64,000 nt of DNA from Corydoras sp. C115 (taxonomy: Eukaryota; Chordata; Actinopteri; Siluriformes; Callichthyidae), in contig JAFMOC010000310.1 of NCBI GenBank assembly GCA_019802505.1, forward strand, positions 611,001-675,000, in the 5' to 3' direction. The notes beneath the pieces are model-generated. The model was not told where the DNA came from, searched no databases, and worked only from the letters and a program-made list of their open reading frames with translations. A program made the position numbers and the translations under genes. Below, piece after piece: positions 51,914 through 63,775 of this stretch (positions are counted from its first letter, which is position 1; each line of letters opens with the position of its first letter).

Positions 51914-53127
51914 TCACCGGCCACTTTATTAGGTACACCTGTCCAACTGCTCGTTAATACTTAATTTCTAATCAGCCAATCACATGGCGGCAACTCAGTG
52001 CATTTAGGCATGTAGACATGATCAAGACAATCTCCTGCAGTTCAAACCAAGCATCAGTATGGGGAAGAAAGGTGATTTGAGTGCCTTTGAACGTGGCATG
52101 GTTGTTGCTGCCAGAAGGGCTGGTCTGAGTATTTCAGAAACTGCTGATCTACTGGGATTTTCACGCACAACCATCTCTAGGGTTTACAGAGAATGGTCTG
52201 AAAAAGAAAAAACATCCAGTGAGCGGCAGTTCTGTGGCGGAAATGCCTTGTTGATGCCAGAGGTCAGAGGAGAATGGCCAGACTGGTTCGAGCTGATAGA
52301 AAGGCAACAGTGACTCAAATAGCCACTCGTTACAACCAAGGTAGGCAGAAGAGCATCTCTGAACACACAGTACGTCGAACTTTGAGGCAGATGGGCTACA
52401 GCAGCAGAAGACCACACCGGGTGCCACTCCTTTCAGCTAAGAACAGGAAACTGAGGCTACAATTTGCACAAGCTCATCGAAATTGGACAATAGAACATTG
52501 GAAAAACGTTGCCTGGTCTGATGAGTCTCGATTTATGCTGCGACATTCGGTTGGTAGGGTCAGAATTTGTCGTCAACAACATGAAAGCATGGATCCATCC
52601 TGCCTTGTATCAACGGTTCAGGCTGGTGGTGGTGGTGTCATGGTGTGGGGAATATTTTCTTGGCACTCTTTGGGCCCCTTGGTACCAATTGAGCATCGTT
52701 GCAACGCCACAGTCTACCTGAGTATTGTTGCTGACCATGTCCATCCCTTTATGACCACAATGTACCCAACATCTGATGGCTACTTTCAGCAGGATAATGC
52801 GACATGTCATAAAGCTGGAATCATCTCAGACTGGTTTCTTGAACATGACAATGAGTTCACTGTACTCAAATGGCCTCCACAGTCACCAGATCTCAATCCA
52901 ATAGAGCATATTTGGGATGTGATGGAACGGGGGATTCGCATCATGGATGTGCAGCCGACAAATCTGCGGCAACTGCATGATGCCATCATGTCAATATGGA
53001 CCAAACTCTCTGAGGAATGCTTCCAGCACCTTGTTGAATCTATGCCACGAAGAATTGAGGCAGATCGGAAGGCAAAAGGGGGTCCAACCCGTTACTAGAA
53101 TGGTGTACCTAATAAAGTGGCCGGTGA

Positions 53128-53130
<3 letters not shown>
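51911..53130 (+). mobile_element. Tc1-like transposon, different family, 1.22 kb
   Basis: Short TIRs: CACTCACCGGCCACTTTATT on the left, AATAAAGTGGCCGGTGAGTG on the right, with TA on each side. The organisation is that of a compact single-gene Tc1 element. Confidence 0.95.
52059..53098 (+). pseudogene. Tc1 transposase with a single frameshift
   Basis: An ATG at 52059 opens LSAFERGMVVAARRAGLSIS and ETADLLGFSRTTISRVYREW (HTH domain). The frame shifts at about 52235-52236, where one G appears missing in TGTGGCGG; the other frame then runs to TAG 53096-53098. Catalytic residues are intact: D in WSDESRFM, D in FQQDNATCHKA, E in SPDLNPIEHIWDVMERG. The rest has no stop, so the copy is one base from open. 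Confidence 0.9.

Positions 53131-53185
<55 letters not shown>
53131..53185. repeat. TA microsatellite right of Tc1 element
   Basis: (TA)n of about 27 units starting directly at the element's right end. Confidence 0.95.
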
Positions 53186-53188
<3 letters not shown>

Positions 53189-53432
53189 AATCTGGGTGGA
53201 GTTTCCATGTTCTCCCCGTGTCCGTGTGGGTTTCCTCCGGGTCCACCGAATGCTCCAAATTGCTCCAAATTGTGTCTGTGTGAGTGAGTGTGTGTCCAGT
53301 GATAGATTGTCAAGTCGTGTATCTGGGTGGGTGTATCTGCCCAGCACCCGAAACATTCTCCCCTGGAGGGACATGGGGAACCCCCCCGTGACGCTAGTAG
53401 AGGATAAAGCAGAAGATAATGGATGGATGAAT
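53186..53432 (+). repeat. SINE fragment, headless
   Basis: CCCAATCTGGGTGGAG to GATAATGGATGGATG, with a central deletion. Confidence 0.8.
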
Positions 53433-53489
53433 GACAATGTATACTATATATGTGTGAGTGAAAATGTATTGGTGCCCTGTTCTGGGTAT

Positions 53490-53513
53490 ATCTCCCCCCC
53501 CCCCCCCCCCCCC
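53490..53513. repeat. Poly(C) run
   Basis: About 22 consecutive C, in a region of weak SINE similarity. Confidence 0.9.
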
Positions 53514-53574
53514 CACAGTAGAACTGCAGTATATGATGGTACTGAACTGATAGTATATCCGGGGAGGGTGGCCG

Positions 53575-53812
53575 AGGCCTCCCCATGCCCATCCAGGGGG
53601 GTACAGAACTGAACGCCAATCGATCACTGGGCACTTGGTTCAACAGACACACTCTATATGAGGCAGTTTGGTGCATTACATTTTTCCTTGAATCCATGTT
53701 TTTGGACTGTGGGAGGAAACCCACACGAACATGGGGAGAACATGGAAACTCCATCCAGATCGGGATTCCGACATGGATCCCCAGTTCTCAAAGGAGTACA
53801 TGCTAACCACAT
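53575..53812 (-). repeat. Diverged SINE fragment
   Basis: CCCCATGCCCATCCAGG to AGTACATGCTAACCAC, with a deletion in the middle. Confidence 0.75.
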
Positions 53813-54354
53813 CTAGAATTAGTTTTAATTAACACTTCTTTCGTTTCTTGTCACTGCACGTCGGCTCAGAAGACAAATTCTCTCTGTTTGTTTGCTGTGA
53901 GAATGGCTGGATGTCATTTACAGATCTGGAAATCGTTCGTTCCGGTGGCACCTTTGGTTTTTCAGAACGGATGACAGTGGAGTGAAGTCAGCCCGGCTCC
54001 CATCCCTCTGCCTCTTCTTATCCGGTTACGCTCCACCCATCTGCCAGCCAGGCTCCCACAGGCCATGGAGGGAGGTGACGGGTTCATCCATCACGTCGCC
54101 GTCACATGAGTTTAAGTATGACTGATGGAGGAGGAGAGCGATGATGGTGGAGATCGAGGGGAAACGCTAACATTAGAGAGCTAAACATAGATGCGGCCGC
54201 ATCAGCAGATGGAGGCCATTGTATTCTACGCTTTATGAGGACTTCATAATAACAATGATCACTCCCGCTACGCTTGCAGGTCAGAGCCGGGAACTCTTAA
54301 CGATCCTAAAATTGGAACTTTATATGTGAAATTATATAAAAATGATCGCAATCT
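53813..54354. other. Repeat-poor island
   Basis: No gene recognised; includes a CpG-bearing patch at 54060-54210. Confidence 0.35.
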
Positions 54355-55640
54355 CACTACTGTCCAATTTTTATTATTTCGCCATTTTTGTTTTCCTTTC
54401 TTCTCGCACAGCTTTTAAGCTATTGATGTGATTTTCCACAAATACGTCCCACTCATGGGTGTCATGAGTATGTGCGAACAGTTAAGGAATCGGTCAAACC
54501 GTTCCAGAGATATTCCTATTTATCCAAGCCAAAATTACCGCGTCACAGTTAATAAAAACATTTTTTTTAAATAGTGAAAACATAAATTCAAAATCATGTT
54601 GATAGCTTGAAAGTTGTGGGAGAATGAAGGGAGACAAACATGACAAAATAATATAAAATCGGACAGATTTGACTAAATTGGCTTTGTTCATTTTTTAAAC
54701 TGTCTGATTTTTATTATTTTGCCATTTTTGTTTCTCTTTATCTCGCACAGCTTTTAAGCTATCGATTTTCACAAAACACATCCGGCTCATTGCTGAGATA
54801 AGCGCTTGTAAACAGCTAAGGAATCAGTCGAACCGTTCCAGAGATATTCCCATTTTTCCAGCCAAAATTATCACGTCAGGTTTAATAAAAAAATTAAAAA
54901 AAAAATTTTTAATAAATAAATAAATAAATAATCACGTCGATAGCTTGAAAGTTGTGGGAGAAGAAAGGGAGACAAAAATGACGAAATAATAAAAATCTTA
55001 CAGATGTTAGAAAATTTGCTTTGTTCTTTTTATTAATTCTATCCAGTTTTTATTATTTCGCCATTTTGTCTCGCTTTCTTCACAACTTTCAAACTATCGA
55101 CATGATTTTCACCAAACATGTCTCGCTCATTGGGGAGATGAGTGAGATGAGTGTAAAGAGCTAATGAATCGGTCGAACCGTTCTATTTTTACAAACCAAA
55201 ATTCCTAATTTACTTTGCATTATGGTAATTTTGCACTCCCGTAAATCGGCCAATTTTTGAGCTTCAAAACCAAAATTCGCTCGACTCAGAGGTGGCTGTA
55301 GCCAGACTGATCTTATGAAATCACAGACTGATTGCGCTCTCTGTTCACGCCTAAACACTCTTCAAAATTGGCTTTGTTAATTTTCTAAACTGTCTGATTT
55401 TTATTATTTCACCATTTTTGTCTCCCTTTTTTATCCCATGCCTTTCAAGCTTTTTACATAATTTTCGCCAAACATTTCTGGCTCATTGGTAAGATAAGTG
55501 CTTGTAAACAGCTAATGAATCGGTCAAACCATTTCAGAGATATTCCTGTTTTTCCAAATCAAAATTCCCATTTACTTTGCATTACGGGGATATTTGCACT
55601 CCCGTAAATCGGCCAATTTTTAAGCTACAAAGCCTAAATT
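54355..55640. repeat. ~340-bp satellite, four diverged units
   Basis: TTTTTATTATTTCGCCATTT recurs at about 54369, 54708, 55047 and 55396. Each unit also carries CTTTTAAGCTAT, GCTCATTG-TGAGATAAG and CGTTCCAGAGATATTCC. Unit 2 contains an A-run/AAAT expansion (54885-54930). Confidence 0.9.
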
Positions 55641-55645
55641 TGCTG

Positions 55646-56018
55646 GATTGGGATTCGAACTGGGAATCCCTAGTGCTGAGAGGAGAACATGCCAACTACA
55701 ATGCCACTGTGCCGGCCCATCCATCCATTAGCATCCGCTTTATTCTCTATTAGGGTCGCGGGGGGGGGGGGGGGGCTGTTCTCCATGCCCATCCAGGGGA
55801 GAATGTTTCGGGAGCTGGGCAGATACACCCAGGACAGGACGCCAATCTATCACTGGACACACACTCATCACACACACATACTCTCTATGGGCCAATTTGG
55901 AGAATTCAGTTGACCTTGATCCATGTTTTTGGACTGTGGGACGAAACCGGAGAACCCAGAGAAAACCCACACGGTCATGGGGAGAACATGGAAACTCCAC
56001 CCAGATTGGGGTTCGTTC
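55646..56018 (-). repeat. SINE head piece and copy
   Basis: 55646-55716 is the head only; 55718-56018 lacks the head. A G run lies at 55760-55775. Confidence 0.8.
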
Positions 56019-56142
56019 CAGTCACTTAAACAAACTTCTCTACAGTTTGCGATATCAAAGACGTTCCGCCAACGACGTTCCAGAACCTGCAGCAGGTGCC
56101 AAATTTACCTTTCCATTTAGGTTGACTTCACAGTGGACATGA

Positions 56143-56800
56143 ATATGGAACCTCCACCCAGATTGGGAATCGAAACCAGGAATGCCTAACACTGAGAGGA
56201 AAACATGCTAACCAGCCACCGTGCCGCCTTGGTTCCGACCCATCCATCCATCCATCCATCCATCCATTACCTTCCGCTTTATCCCATATTAGGGTCGCAG
56301 GGGGGTTCCCCATGCCCATCCAGGGGAGAACGTCTCGGGCGCTGGGCAGATACACCCATTACAGGGCGCCAATCTATCACTGGACACACACTCACTCACA
56401 CAGACACACTATATGAGGCAATTTGGAGAACTCAATTGACTTGATCCATGTTTTTGGACTGTGGGAGGAAACTGGAGAACCCGGAGGAAACGCACGCGGA
56501 CACGGGGAGAACATGGAGACTCCACCCAGATTGAGATTCGAACCGGAAATCTCTAGTGCTGAGAGGAGAACATGCCAACCACTAAACACACACACTCTAT
56601 ATATGGGGCAATTTGGAGAACTCAAATCCATGTTTGATCCATGTTTTTGGACTGTGGGAGGAAACTGGAGAACCCGGAGGAAACCCCACGGGGACACGGG
56701 GAGAACATGGAAAATCTACCAAGATTGGGATTCGAACTGGAATCCCTAGCGCTGAGAGGAGAACATGCTAACCACTAAACCACCGTGCCTCCTTGGACCT
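56143..56800 (-). repeat. SINE copies in tandem
   Basis: Head piece 56143-56232, full copy 56240-56587, headed partial copy 56588-56800. The CCAT tail of the full copy has five units. Confidence 0.85.
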
Positions 56801-57545
56801 TTATTTTTTAAATATTTTTATATCCAGACCGCTGTGTTGACGTTGCACCGCTGCACCGCTGCACCGCTCGCCGTCCGCCCACATGGCCTGCACGAGAGAC
56901 CATGAACATCTGAATATCTATACGATCCAACTATTTTTTGCACGTCGACACTTGGACAATTATTCTTGCTAAATCACCCCCAGAATGCCCTCTGGTCGCG
57001 TATATTAGTTTGCAAATGCGAATTAGATCTCTTTGTTTGGAAGCGTAGAGAACGAGCTCCTGAGAGACAGTGATGGAGAACAAGGCGGAGGGAGAGAAGT
57101 GAAGCAGTGATGAACAAATTATCCAGAGGGAAGGAACGAAAAAGAAAACAGATGAGCTGAGGACGAGCCGGAGAGGGCGAGAGAGTAGAGAGAGAGAGAG
57201 AGAGAGAGAGAGTGTATAGACAAACCGATGTCAATAAATTCGGATGGCCAGAAAAAGAGTAAACTACATCAGACCCAACGTAGAATCTATAAAAAGACGA
57301 GAGAGGCACGAGAAAGGTGCGAAAGAATCAGCCGAACCTCAGAGACAGTGATGGAGAAGGAGCCGGAGTGGCGGGGGGCTGAGACAGAGGGGTGAAGACG
57401 GAAATAATGAAGAGCGAGGAACAGCCAAAGCCTGTGACAGTGACGGGAAACAGATGGACTGGATGAAGAGACCGGGCGTAGGTTCTGAAGGGTCTCAGTT
57501 TGAGGAATGGACAGAAATGTTCCAAGCTCTATGACACGGGGGGGC
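56801..57545. other. Repeat-poor island with GA repeat
   Basis: (GA)n 57184-57212; purine-rich. TGCACCGC occurs three times at about 56844-56866. Nothing coding recognised. Confidence 0.4.
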
Positions 57546-57549
57546 AAAC

Positions 57550-58060
57550 GACAGAACGGGTTTTATTTACGACCCGAGGACGTCACCTGCAGGCTTGCTC
57601 GGCCCTGTCCAAGTCTTTCGGCTGTCGTGGAAGGTAGAGCTGAGGGTGGGGCAAGTGGAGGTAGCAATGAGGAACAGAGAGAGGCAGGATTGAGTGACGG
57701 AACAGGTTTTATACGTTCTGAGGATGTCACCTGCGAGTATTCACGGCCCTGTCCAAGTCTTTCGACTGTTGCGGAACAGGTTTTATTTACGGTCCGAGGA
57801 CGTCACCTGTGGACTTGCAGGTAGGTTCTCCAGCAGAGATGCACGGCCCTGTCCAAGTCTTTTGTCTGTCGCGGAAGGTGGAGCTGAGTGGGCGGGGCTA
57901 ATGGAGGTAGCAATGAGGATCAGAGAGAGGCAGGATTGAGTGACAGAACAGGTTTTATTTACGGTCCGAGAACGTTACCTGCGAGCTAGCACAGCTCTGT
58001 CCAAGTCTTTTGACTGTTGCGAGAGGTGGAGCAGAGTGGGCGGGGCAAGCGGAGGTTCCA
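57550..58060. repeat. Tandem blocks with GAGGACGTCACCTG
   Basis: The motif occurs at 57577, 57719, 57797 and 57967 with shared GGCCCTGTCCAAGTCTTT, GTCGCGGAAGGTGGAGCTGA and AGAGAGGCAGGATTGAGTGA. Block lengths vary (78-170 bp). Confidence 0.85.
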
Positions 58061-58122
58061 GGTGTCGTATTGGAGCGTAATTCGGCGGGAACGCCGTGGC
58101 TTTCATGAGATTCCAGGTTTGA

Positions 58123-58615
58123 GGTTTCCAGTTTCCATGCTCTCCCCGTGTCCATGTGGGTTTCCTCCGGGTTCTCCGGTTTCCTCCCACAGTGCAAAAA
58201 CATGGATCAAGGTCAATTGAAGTCTCCAAATTGCCCCATACAGAGTGTGTGTGTGAGTGAGTGTGTGTCCAGTGATAGATTGGCGCCTTTTCCTGGGTGT
58301 ATCTAATTGTTCTCCCCTGGATGGGCATGGGGAACCCCACCAAAAACATGGATAAAGGTCAATTGAAGTCTCCAAATTGCCCCATATAGAGTGTGTGTGT
58401 AAGTGAGTGTGTGTCCAGTGATAGATTGGCGCCCTGTCCTGGGTGTATCTAACATTCTCCCCTGGATGGAGATGGGGAACCCCACCAAAAACATGGATCA
58501 AAGTCAATTGAAGTCTCCAAATTGCCCCATACAGAGTGTGTTTGTGTGTGTGCTGTCCTGGGTGTATTTGCCTAGCTCCTAAAATGTTCTCCCCTGGATG
58601 GACAGGGCGCCAATC
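58123..58615 (+). repeat. SINE-derived ~150-bp tandem array, three units
   Basis: AAAAACATGGAT-AAGGTCAA recurs at 58196, 58343 and 58495. Each unit runs to GGATGGGCATGGGGAACCCC and joins the next by CACC. Confidence 0.88.
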
Positions 58616-58624
58616 TATCGCTGG

Positions 58625-58670
<46 letters not shown>

Positions 58671-58880
58671 ACAAACACACTTCATATGGGGCAATTTGGA
58701 GTATTCAGCTGACCTCGATCCATGTTTTTGGTCTGTGGGAGGAAACCGGAGAACCCAGAGGAAACCCACGCAGACACAGGGAGAACATGGATGGGACATG
58801 GGAACTCCATCCAGATTGGGATTCGAACCAGGATACCCTAGTGCTGAGAGGAGAACATGTCAACCACTAAGCCACCAAGG
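58600..58880 (-). repeat. SINE copy, tail-truncated
   Basis: Reverse, meeting the preceding array at the shared GGACAGGGCGCC; (CA)n expansion at 58626-58662. Confidence 0.8.
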
Positions 58881-58931
58881 TCTGTCGCAGTCAGAGCCAC
58901 TAAAATAATAGCGAATGGATTAACAATAAGG

Positions 58932-59258
58932 GAGGCACGGTGGCTTAGTGGTTGGCATGCTCTCCTCTCAGCGCTAGGGATTCCTGGTTCGTATCCCAAT
59001 CTGGGTGGAGTTTCCATGTCCTCCGGGTTCCTCACACACTCCAAAAACATGGATCAAGGTCAGTTGAGTTCTCCAAATTTCCCCATATAGAGTGTCTGTG
59101 TGAGTGAGTGTGTGTGATAGATTGATGCCCTGTCCTGGGTGTATCTGCCCAGCGCCCGAAATGTTCTCATCTGGATGGGCATGGGGAACCCCCCCCCCCC
59201 CCCCCCCGCAACCCTAATAGATGATAAAGCGGAAGATAATGGATGGATTGATGGATTG
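58932..59258 (+). repeat. SINE copy, near full length
   Basis: Forward, with an 18-bp C run at about 59191-59208. Confidence 0.88.
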
Positions 59259-60460
59259 AAAATAATCAAATAAATTAATAAACTATTAAAGAACAGGAGA
59301 AGAACGCTTGATGAACCCTGGACTGGAGAGAGCCGTCAATCAAACATGAGAGAACTGAAGAGGGAGCGGCATGAAGGAACCGCAGAGTTAAAAAGACTAG
59401 AAAAGAAAAGGGATAGAACTCCGGAGCGCGAGCCCGGCACTCCCAGCAGTCGCTTCCCGGCTGATAACAGAAACACATTTGTAATTGTTTCCTCGGCGCT
59501 ATCATGTCCCAGAGGCCCGATAAAGCAAATCTGCATAAAACATAATTAAAAAGTTGGTCGCAAAAAGCCCGTCTCCCGCTTCCTCCTCCCCCGTCACCCC
59601 CCTCCCCCCAGTTTTCTGCCCCGCAGCCACGACAGATATGGAAACGGCGTCGCGGCGTCACGGCGGCCACATTCACCTGCGAACGGGCCGCAGACCACTT
59701 GTGCATGAGATGATGGATGGCATTCGGAGAGCGCGTCACAACCCGCCGCCTGCGTTTCTAAAATACAATGAATTACGGCCATTACGCCGCCCGGTTCTGA
59801 TGACGGAGCTGGCCCGGGATTATTACCTGGGCTCCGGGGCGGGTAATCTCATCGAGGGAAATTGCATCGGCGGCGAAAGTTTATAGCGACCTCACGGCGT
59901 CTTAATGAAACTGCAAGGTATCGTTAAGAAATCCACCACCCTGTGATGTTCTCTAACGTCGTTAGCATGCCGACGTTCCTGAGAGGTAGGTTTTTTCCAA
60001 GTTGGAGAACCATGCCGTTGGCGAGGGGGGCACTTGAGTACTTGGGGGAACTTCTGTGAGCCTGTGATGTAACAAATCGGAAATCTCATGACCCAAAATC
60101 ACGGGAGAACCAGAAGATAGTTCTGAAGAGGCGTTCAGTCCATACTATACTAGGGTTCTAGTGGGAACGTTGGGCGCTGGGCACATACAGGCAGGACATC
60201 CATTAAACCTAGAACCTAGGACCAGGAAACCTCTTGTTTCCTTTTTACTGGGACACCCCCATAGAGGGTAGAACATAGTAAGCCCTTGTTGGTTCTCTGT
60301 TCTCTGTTGGTCCGGACCGTCTTTGGTCATATTTGAAGCAGGAGGACTGTGGGAGGAAACTGGAGAACCCGGCGAGAACCTGAGGAGCACATGGAGACTC
60401 CACCCGGTTCACGATCCTGGACTTCCAGCACATTGTGAAATTTCCCATATGGTATAAGGA
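59259..60460. other. Repeat-poor island, possible conserved non-coding element
   Basis: About 1.2 kb with balanced composition, AATTA and GATAA cores, CpG-rich patches (59640-59880). Open frames of 110-154 codons lack any recognised domain. 60140-60420 has weak SINE-like phrases (GGCGCTGGGCACATACA). Confidence 0.35.
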
Positions 60461-60461
60461 T

Positions 60462-61895
60462 GGGGCGGCACGGTGGCTTAGTGGTTGGCATGTTCGCCTC
60501 TCAGCGCTGGGGATTCCAGGTTCAAATCCCAATCTGAGTTTCCATGTTCTCCCCGTGTCCGCGTGGGTTTCCTCTGGGTTCTCCGGTTTTCTCCCACAGT
60601 CCATAAACATGGTTCAAGGTCAGTTGAATTCTCTAAATTGCCCCATATAGAGTGTGTCTGTGTGAGTGAGTTTATCTGCCCAGCGCCTGAAACGTTCTCC
60701 CCTGGATGAACATGTGGCTTAGTGGTTGGCATGTTCTCCTCTCAGAACTGGGGATTCCTGGTTTGAATCCCAATCTGGGTGGAGTTCCCATGTTCCATCC
60801 ATGTTCTCCCGTGTTCATGTGGGTTTCCTCGGGTTCTCTGTTTTCCATCCACATACCAAAAACATGGATTCAAGGTATTTTGAATGCTTGAACTTGCCCC
60901 ACATTGAGTGACCCCCGGGGCGGCACGGTGGCTTAGTTGCATGTTCTCCTCTCAGCGCTGAGGAGTCCCGGTTCGAATCCCAATCTGGGTGGAGTTTCCA
61001 TGTCCTCCCCGTGTACGCATGGGATTCCTCCGGGTTTCCTCCCACAATCTAAAAAACTTGGATCAAGGTCAATCGAATTATCAAATTGCCCCATAGAGAG
61101 TGTGTTTGTGTGAGTGAGTGTGTTTCCAGTGATAGATTGGCGTCCTGTCCTGGTTGTATCTGCCCAGCACCAGAAAACATTCTCCCCTGGATGGGCATGG
61201 GGAAAATGTAGCTTAGTGGTTGGCATGTTCTCCTCTCAGAGCTAGGGATTCCCGGTTCGATTCCCAATCTGGGTGGAGCGCCCATGTTCCCATGTTCTCC
61301 CGTGTCCATGTGAGTTTCCTCCGGGTTTCCTCAGACAGTTCAAAAACATGGTTCAAGGTCAATTGAATTCTCCAAATTGCCCCATATAGAGTGTGTTTGT
61401 GTGAGTGAGTGTGTCCAGAGATAGATTGGCGCCCTGTCCTGGGTGTATCTGCCCAGCGCCCGAAACGTTCTCCCCTGGATGGGCAGCATGGGAACCCCCC
61501 CCCATGCAACCCTAGTGGATAAAGCGGAACATAATGGATGGGGGTGGCATGGTGGCTTAGTGGTTAGCACGTTCGCCTCTCAGCGCTAGGGATTCCCGGT
61601 TTGAATCCCAATCTGGGTGGAGTTTCCATGTTCTCCCCGTGTCTACGTGGGTTTCCTCCGGGTCCTCCGGTTTCCTCCCACAGTCCAAAAACATGGATCA
61701 ATTCAATTGAATTTTCAAAATTGCCCCATATAGAGTGTGTCTGTGTGAGTGAGCGATTTCCCAGCGATGGATTGGCGCCCTGTCCTAGGTCTATCTGCCC
61801 AGCGCCCGAGACGTTCTCCCCTGGATGGTCATGGGGAACCCCACAACGACCCTAATAGAGGATAAAGCGGGAGAAAATGAATGAATAATGGATGG
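60462..61895 (+). repeat. Five SINE monomers head to tail
   Basis: Monomers 60462-60712, 60713-60916, 60918-61206, 61207-61540 and 61541-61895. Junctions at 60713 and 61207 fuse GGATGxxCATG directly to TGTxGCTTAGTGG, as in the composite at 50108. Confidence 0.85.
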
Positions 61896-62444
61896 ATGTA
61901 TAAGCAAACACATACCTCCACAGTAAGGTTCTCCTCTATATTCTCTCATTACCCTGCACATGCCAACATGTGACATTTTCCTGACCAATCCCGTGCTTCT
62001 TCCTCCATCGGTCGCTCACTCTCCCTTCTTTCACTCATTATTCGCCTCTTCCTTCATTCCAAATGGAATGACCTCACTGGGCTAGTGGTTCTCCAGCAGA
62101 TTGCAGAGCGATAGTTCCCCTGAATGAGGGCAGCACTCCCGTTTACCCCACTGCTCATTCTCTTTGTATCGACCCCCACCCCACCCCCCCGAGCCGCAGC
62201 TTTTAGCATTGAAAATTCATTCCTTTATTAAAACTGCAGGAAAGCCAGAGGGATGGAGGCCAACCCACAGCTCTCCACAATGTGACCTGCCGAACACGGA
62301 ACACAGGGGTGTGGATGACCTCACGCTGTCCTGCTTACGAGCTTTACGGGTTCTTTAAAAACCTGGAAATGGAGTACAACCAGAACCTTTCATTTGTTAT
62401 TTGGCTTGTAAGTTTATTTCACTGAATACGGAACATTGTAGTAG
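61896..62444. other. Unique intergenic stretch
   Basis: No gene or repeat recognised. Confidence 0.45.
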
Positions 62445-63478
62445 GGCGGCATGGTGGCTTAGTGGTTGGCATGTTCTCCTCTCAGCGCTAGTGATTAAAA
62501 TCCCAATCTGGTAGGAGTTTCCATGTTCTCCCTGTGTCCGCGTGGGTTTCCTCTGGGTCCTCCGGTTTCCTCCCACAGTCCAAAAACTTGGATCAAGTCA
62601 ATTAAATTCTCCAAATTGCCTCATATAGAGTGTGTATGTGTGAGTGAGTGTGTGTCCAGTGATAGATTGGCGTCCTGTCCTGGGTGTATCTGCCCAGCGC
62701 CCAAAACATTCTCCCCTTGATGTGCATGGGGAACACACCCCTTTAGAGGATCAAAAAACGATGGATTCAAGGTGAAGTGAATGCTCTGAATTGCCCCATA
62801 TGAAGCATGCTTGTGTATGTGTGTGTGTGAGTGTATACCCAGTGATCGATTGGCGTCCTGTACTGGGTGTAACGTTCTCCCCTGGATGAAAATGGGGAAC
62901 ATGTGGCTTAGTGGTTGGCATTTTCTCCTCTCAGCTCTAGACATTCCCGGTTCGAATCCTAATCTGGGTGGAGTTTCTCCGCGTGGGATCCTCTGGGTTC
63001 TCCGGTTTCCTCCCACAGTCCAAAAACATGGATCAAGTTAATTGAAGTCTCCAAATTGCCCCATATAGAGTGTGTCTGTGTGAGTGAGTGTGTCCAGTGA
63101 TAGATTGGCGTCCTGTCATGGGTGTATCTGCCCAGCACCCGAAACGTTCTCGCCTGGATGGATAGAACAGCGCTGGGATTGGCATGGTGGCTTAGTGGTT
63201 GGCATTTTCTCCTCTCAGCGCTGGGGATACCTGGTACGAATCCCAAACTGGGTGGAGTTTCCATGTTCTCCCCGTGTCCGTGTGGGTTTCCACTGGGTTC
63301 TCCGGTTTCCTCCCACAGTCCAAAAACATGGATCAAGTCAATTGAATTCTCCAAATTGCCCCATATAGAGTGTGTTTGTGTGTGTGAGTGAGTGTGTGCA
63401 TAGCGATAGATTGGCGTCCTGTCCTGGGTGTATCTGCCCAACGCCCGAAACTCTCCCCTGGATGGGCATGGGAAACTC
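62445..63478 (+). repeat. Composite SINE (trimer) plus one more monomer
   Basis: A 62445-62745, linker with GATCAAAAAACGATGG, B 62765-62905, C 62906-63165 starting ATGTGGCTTAGTGG; then monomer 63181-63478. It has the same A-linker-B-C structure as 49690-50445. Confidence 0.82.
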
Positions 63479-63484
63479 TGCTTT

Positions 63485-63775
63485 CTTAAATCCAAGGTCA
63501 GCGCAACAGTCTACCAGGATGTTCTAGAGGTTTTCATGGTTCCTTCTGCTGAGGTTCTGTATGAAGATGCAGATTTCATCCTCCAGCATGACCTCACCCA
63601 TGCCAACAGAATCACAAAACCTGGGTTGATACCCATGCCATCGCAGTGCTTGACTGGCCAGCCAGCACGCTGGACCTGAACCCCATTGGGAATCTGTAGG
63701 GAATCTATGGGGCATTCTTTGTTGGGTCTTTGCCTCTTATTTTGCTCTTGAGAGAACCATAGAGATTCTCAATCC
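63485..63775 (+). pseudogene. Tc1-like transposase fragment
   Basis: One frame encodes SKVSATVYQDVLEVFMVPSA, then DADFILQHDLTHAN with the second catalytic Asp region altered. A shifted frame near 63640 has VLDWPASTLDLNPIGNL, where the final catalytic Glu position reads Gly. Heavily decayed; a different family from the other elements here. Confidence 0.75.

Noticed and set aside
59275..59739. 154-codon reverse frame
   Set aside because: No recognised motif; competing frames on both strands suggest non-coding DNA of favourable composition.
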